DNA from: Nitzschia sp. DOCU1
Taxonomy: Eukaryota > Bacillariophyta > Bacillariophyceae > Bacillariales > Bacillariaceae
Assembly: GCA_951394045.1 (NCBI GenBank)
Contig: OX595994.1
Location: 992,001-1,056,000, forward strand
Reading direction: 5' to 3'
Length of the DNA: 64,000 bases
Shown: positions 60,373 through 64,000 of the stretch, one piece after another
How positions within the stretch are numbered: position 1 is the stretch's first letter
Layout: each line of letters opens with the position of its first letter
Notes under the pieces: generated by a model
The model's input: the letters and a program-made list of their open reading frames with translations, nothing else
Told to the model about the DNA's origin: nothing
Databases searched by the model: none
Translations under genes and position numbers: made by a program

Positions 60373-61311
60373 TCATCGACTGTTGCTGCGCATAATAGGA
60401 TGCTCTTCTTTGGTAGAAGTTTCGCAGTCTCGCTGAAGATTCGCGAAGATCTCGCGCTGAGTTTTCAAAAGGTCTTCGATCAGCGAATTGGATGTCGTAT
60501 CATTGCTGTCAAAGGAATTGGTAGCAATGTCTGAAGTACAGGACGATGAAGACCGCCGCCGCCGTGGGCTGCTTGCGGTTCGCCGTCCGCGGTGACTAGC
60601 ACGCTTGCCTTTGGGTGATGGAGTTGAACTTTCTGACTTGTCCTGATCTTGTTGACGTTTCCAGGACGCAACTTTAGTACGAAGAGCATGGCTGACTTTG
60701 TCCCTTGCCGTAACATCAGAAATCTCTTGCCATTCGCCGTTCTTGTACCTCAAGAACCGACCCCCGGAAGCACTGATGCATGATACAATCTCTTTTGTCA
60801 ACGCCATCTTCTCTTGCTTACTGGACACAGCGTTGTACTTCGGAGCATATAGGTCAAGAACATTCTGAAATCGTTTGTTTCCTGAATGATTCGCACAGGC
60901 TCGAGATTGACCGCAGAGAACATCGTACTTCGTGAGGACACCACCGCCATCCTCATCGTCTTCCGTCTCGTCATTCATCTTTGGGGTGGTTTCTTTTGCA
61001 GATAACGACACCGTTTTCTTGATCACTTTATTCGAGGCTACCTTTATAGGAGTCACCTTTTCACCATCTTTTGTTTCGAATAATTCCTCATCATCGTCTT
61101 CCGTTTTGACAGACGTGCCTTCTGAAATCGCAGTTGAATAAGAGCAGTTGTTTTGCTCTTTCTTTGGCTCAACATCGAACGAAGTAAAATGGATTTCATC
61201 TTGGTAATCATTTTCATCCATGGCCAGTACTTCAAAATCTGACTCTAGTGCAAGGATCATGGCGTTTTGCTCAGTAATTTCGACGTCTTCGAGGGAAATG
61301 TTTTTCGGCAT
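60373..61311 (-). CDS. DUF6824-domain protein
   Basis: The 312-aa protein has an acidic N-terminus (residues 1-125), then the DUF6824 domain at about 128-216 with DVLCGQSRACANHSGNKRFQ, KQEKMALTKEIVSCI and GGRFLRYKNGEWQEISDVTA. This domain is greatly expanded in diatoms and its function is unknown. After it come basic Ser/Arg stretches (SHRGRRTASSPRRRRSSSS) that look like nuclear signals, and a short helix near the end (LIEDLLKTQREIFANLQRD). The basic regions and the acidic start suggest a nucleic-acid or chromatin role, but this is speculation. The first ATG is used. Confidence 0.85.
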   Translation of the reverse strand: MPKNISLEDVEITEQNAMILALESDFEVLAMDENDYQDEIHFTSFDVEPKKEQNNCSYSTAISEGTSVKTEDDDEELFETKDGEKVTPIKVASNKVIKKTVSLSAKETTPKMNDETEDDEDGGGVLTKYDVLCGQSRACANHSGNKRFQNVLDLYAPKYNAVSSKQEKMALTKEIVSCISASGGRFLRYKNGEWQEISDVTARDKVSHALRTKVASWKRQQDQDKSESSTPSPKGKRASHRGRRTASSPRRRRSSSSCTSDIATNSFDSNDTTSNSLIEDLLKTQREIFANLQRDCETSTKEEHPIMRSNSR

Positions 61312-62595
61312 GGAGGGAATCGTTGCCGGGGCTAAATCCTGAGTTTTTATGAGAGAAAATGTGAGGTGTTTTTAGTGGTCTTTCATGTGGTCGCAGAGAG
61401 AGGCAAGTTTCACGGGAATCAACTAGCGAGAGGTCGGAGATTTTTGGGGTCGATCTCCCTGACGATCACTCTACGATTTTTTATACTAAAAATATTGATG
61501 GAGTTCTGCACGAATCAACGCGGTATTGGATGATGCGTGTGACACGAACTCGACATGACTAATTAATATGAAATGTCACTGATATTGGGCAAACAGCTCA
61601 TCTTTCGCACGATTTGCTGAAGTTGCGGATTCATCAAGCATCTAATTATGGATTATGACTTGCGGACGGCGACAAAGCACGTACTGACTGTTGGCTTGAA
61701 AACGCCCCCTACAAAAACCGATCGTTCGTAATAATAAGGGCCATATCATGCTGCACGCAATGCCCGCAATTGCCCAGCGGCCTCGGGGGACTACCCCTGC
61801 TGTTTTTGATAGTCCGAGAGAAAGGGTGAGTATTCAAATTCAAGTGCGATGCCTTTGATCTCCAAAGCAAAGGGCTAAAAAGCTAGCTTGATCGTGATCA
61901 ATCTTCATACCAGTGGGCACCCAGGAAGACACACTCTTCTATTATTGGTAAAATGAGACCGGGATCGTATTTTCTGGTAGCCCGGCCACACAGTCTACGT
62001 CATCATACCCCATCCAAAAGTGGAGTATTGGACCCATAGGATAGGGCGAGCGGGAGTATGAAAATGCAACAAGGGTCTCATCTGCAGTGGTATAAATATC
62101 GATGGAAATGAGACCCTACCACGAGAAAATAGCGCTACAGTCCTAAAAATGAGACCCAGTAGCTAAAAGAAGAGTTGTGGCTATGCGGTAGCTTGGCATC
62201 CTTCGTTCTCAACCCCGAACCTTAGCGAAAGTAAAATACTACTATATTTAGCAACCCCAGAGAGATTGAAAGTAGCGACCTTGCATGTTCATGTTTTCCT
62301 TCTGATAAGGTCACTGAGTCACCGTCATATCCGTAAAGCAAGTACTATCACTCACCATGCAGGGCTAGTATTGCTCGCCTTTGATATACCTACTGAAAGC
62401 TAGTAGTTGTAGTACTATGATTGACCACTATTCCGTACTATAGTAGTTTGTAGTTCTTCCAAGTAGTAGAATCCCCCACCATTTTCTTACAAACTGTGAA
62501 TGGTAAAGTCTTCCAATCCCAAAGATTTTAATTCCAATCCTTTTTCATTCGCCAAGTGCAAGACACAAATAAACTAAAACGATAGTAGGGTCATA
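61312..62595. other. 1.3-kb spacer with a repeated ATGAGACC motif
   Basis: Four copies of ATGAGACC(C) in both orientations lie between 61952 and 62157 (three as AAATGAGACC, one inverted at 62073-62081). No gene is seen. Many CTAGTA strings lie at 62400-62470. Confidence 0.5.
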
Positions 62596-63026
62596 TCAGC
62601 TTGGCTTTGAGTCGTTTGCATTTTGCGTGCAGTATCTTGAAAGGACAAAAAGGGCGAAGGAGCATCTTGGTCGGTTTCCGTAGAAGTAGGAGATCGTAGA
62701 AGGCTCTGGATCCAAACTCTTCTCATCCATGAGTTCCTCCTTTTCTCTATCAGCAGCAGCCAACGACTGTCGAAGCGCCTTCAAGGTTCGCTCAAGTTTG
62801 TCCCAAAGATCCTTCTTGAGATGCTTGGCATCTACCTTTTTTGCAACCGTAGCATATCCGACCCTGACCTTTTCCACCTTGCGCACTCCCTCCAAATCTG
62901 GTACCACAAAGTCACCATCATCGTTGCCTGCTCCAAAGGCATCATCATTATCATCCCCATATGGTTGGTTGTCGCAGCCACCATTGCCCCAGGTGGAGTT
63001 GATAGAGAATGTTGTTGTTGTTGTGG

Positions 63027-63060
<34 letters not shown>

Positions 63061-63213
63061 GGTGGTGGTGGTGGTGGTGGTGGTGTTTGCGCAAAACTTT
63101 GTTGCGTCGCGATGACGGATTGCCTCCGATGCGGCCGACTGACGCGTCGTTGCGCGACATATGGTGTTGATGCGTAGTGTGTTGGGCAGGTTATGTAGAC
63201 TTTGTACTAAGGT
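62596..63213 (-). pseudogene. Barren/condensin subunit 2 C-terminal-like fragment
   Basis: The minus-strand frame is open from about 63213 to 62596. It contains GDFVVPDLEGVRKVEKVRVG, then YATVAKKVDAKHLKKDLWDK, the conserved C-terminal motif of the Barren (CAP-H/Brn1) condensin subunit. Upstream the frame runs through a Thr run made by the (ACA/ACC)n repeat and then RQSAASEAIRHRDATKFC; no ATG begins it. The 800 bp further upstream show nothing like the rest of condensin, which is normally 700 or more residues. It may be a decayed or transposed fragment, or the last exons of a gene split by long introns. The C-terminal tail does not match the usual winged helix. Confidence 0.55.
63011..63084. 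repeat. (GTT)n/(GGT)n trinucleotide microsatellite
   Basis: About 16 GTT-type units with one GTG-GTT break are followed by about eight GGT units. On the minus strand it reads as Thr, His-Asn or Gln-Pro runs depending on frame. Confidence 0.9.
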
Positions 63214-64000
63214 CTACAGGGTCTCATGTACGGTGTTATTTTTTTGAGGTACGGTCATAGTAAGTGTAGGCCAGCGGAAGACGACGCCTTTACCCGATGT
63301 GTGCCCCCAAACCCAAGCAGTAGCTCTAGCAGCAATAGTGTTCCAAACACTGTACTATTGAATACGGTAGGACTCGGCCGGGTATCATCAAATGCTGGGT
63401 CATAGTAATAAGTACTAGGAGCTCCATGTCTCTATGATGACGTCGTCGTCGCGTCGTGCTATACCACAGCAGCAATCGGATTTGTTACTGTAGGGCATAC
63501 ACGTGGTATATTCTAGACAAGATGATGATCAAATGCAGTGCTAGCTAATTTACTCTTATCCCCCTTATCTACCACCATTCCCTGCTCTACCGGTGTCTCT
63601 AAAGCTACCCAGAGTGGGCTCGCGACACTGAACAGCACTCGTCCGTGCGCATGCCAGGCGAGAGAATAATGGTCGTTGTAGTCGAAGATACGTCAAGAAG
63701 AATCCCACAAGCGCGGCTGGCGCGTGTCGTCTATTTTTTAACCAAGCACGCCACCACCATGATGTCATGCAGTTTCTCGCGCCGCCTTCTCAGGCCTCAT
63801 CACAATCTACGACAGCACGCGATCCAAAAGAGATTCATTTCTTTTCATCGCCACGACGCTGTCTGTTGATACAATACCCTCTTTCCTCCAAGTGATTGCT
63901 CGGTGAACATACTATTGTTATCCAGATCAAGGACAATTCCAGCATGGGCAATCAGCAAAGTGGATCGCTTCAGGCGAACATGATTGCCGATAAGGAGCGC
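63214..64000. other. right-edge spacer with a possible gene start
   Basis: Mostly non-coding. An ATGAGACC copy lies inverted at 63219-63227. Two weak starts are seen: an Arg-rich, mitochondrial-presequence-like frame from 63759 (MMSCSFSRRLLRPHHNLRQH), and an ATG at 63944 (MGNQQSGSLQANMIADKER) that is open to the edge. No splice link between them could be made with confidence. Confidence 0.4.
63944..64000 (+). CDS. possible gene start, cut by the right edge
   Basis: Nineteen codons, MGNQQSGSLQANMIADKER, are open to the end of the window. MG at the start is compatible with N-myristoylation, and the polar, then helical wording looks like a protein start. Too little is present to identify it. 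Confidence 0.3.
   Translation, partial: MGNQQSGSLQANMIADKER

Noticed and set aside
62951..63160. protein with poly-His and poly-Asn from an ATG at 63160
   Set aside because: The runs come from the trinucleotide repeat and the frame is not the one that carries the Barren motif.

Overview
The window looks like nuclear DNA of a raphid pennate diatom. The evidence is short GT-AG introns (about 58-130 bp), signal peptides followed by a plastid-type phenylalanine motif (the 'ASAF' class) on two genes, a DUF6824 gene, a CoDi-like Ty1/copia retrotransposon, and AT-rich spacers full of CTAGTA/TACCGGTA strings. Seminavis or a relative is my guess for genus; nothing in the sequence settles the species. 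Splice sites were read by eye and checked for frame, so each multi-exon model is a prediction without transcript support.

Left part (1-33 kb). The 3' part of a non-LTR retrotransposon (RT, zinc knuckle, PD-(D/E)XK-like endonuclease) is cut by the left edge. It is followed by eIF3b, a five-exon lysine-ketoglutarate reductase/saccharopine dehydrogenase, a GAF protein, a probable plastid tyrosine-phosphatase-like protein, an acidic unknown, an apyrase, a YbaK-type protein, a PDZ protein, a small membrane protein and ribosomal protein P2. Then come two tandem families: two Golgi-type sulfotransferases (one with an intron, one without) and two membrane-anchored NAT8-like acetyltransferases. A Tubby-domain protein, small unknown genes and a thioredoxin-fold protein with a long basic Ser/Arg/Lys tail follow.

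Centre (34.9-42.3 kb). A complete 6,335-bp copia element with apparently identical 350-bp LTRs and a perfect 5-bp target duplication lies on the minus strand. It interrupts the first coding exon of a host gene for a secreted or plastid-targeted multi-pass membrane protein. Removing the element and one copy of CAGCC restores one frame running from a signal peptide to the membrane domain. This is the most striking feature of the window.

Right part (43-64 kb). Two ankyrin plus coiled-coil paralogues, the bifunctional fucokinase/GDP-fucose pyrophosphorylase, a type II membrane protein of glycosyltransferase-like appearance, an MBOAT wax-synthase-like acyltransferase, a plastid-type arsenite methyltransferase, a double-UBA protein, a DUF6824 protein and a condensin Barren C-terminal-like fragment next to a trinucleotide repeat. 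The genes are mostly unrelated housekeeping and accessory functions; only the local tandem duplications, and perhaps the fucose/glycosylation neighbours, suggest functional grouping.
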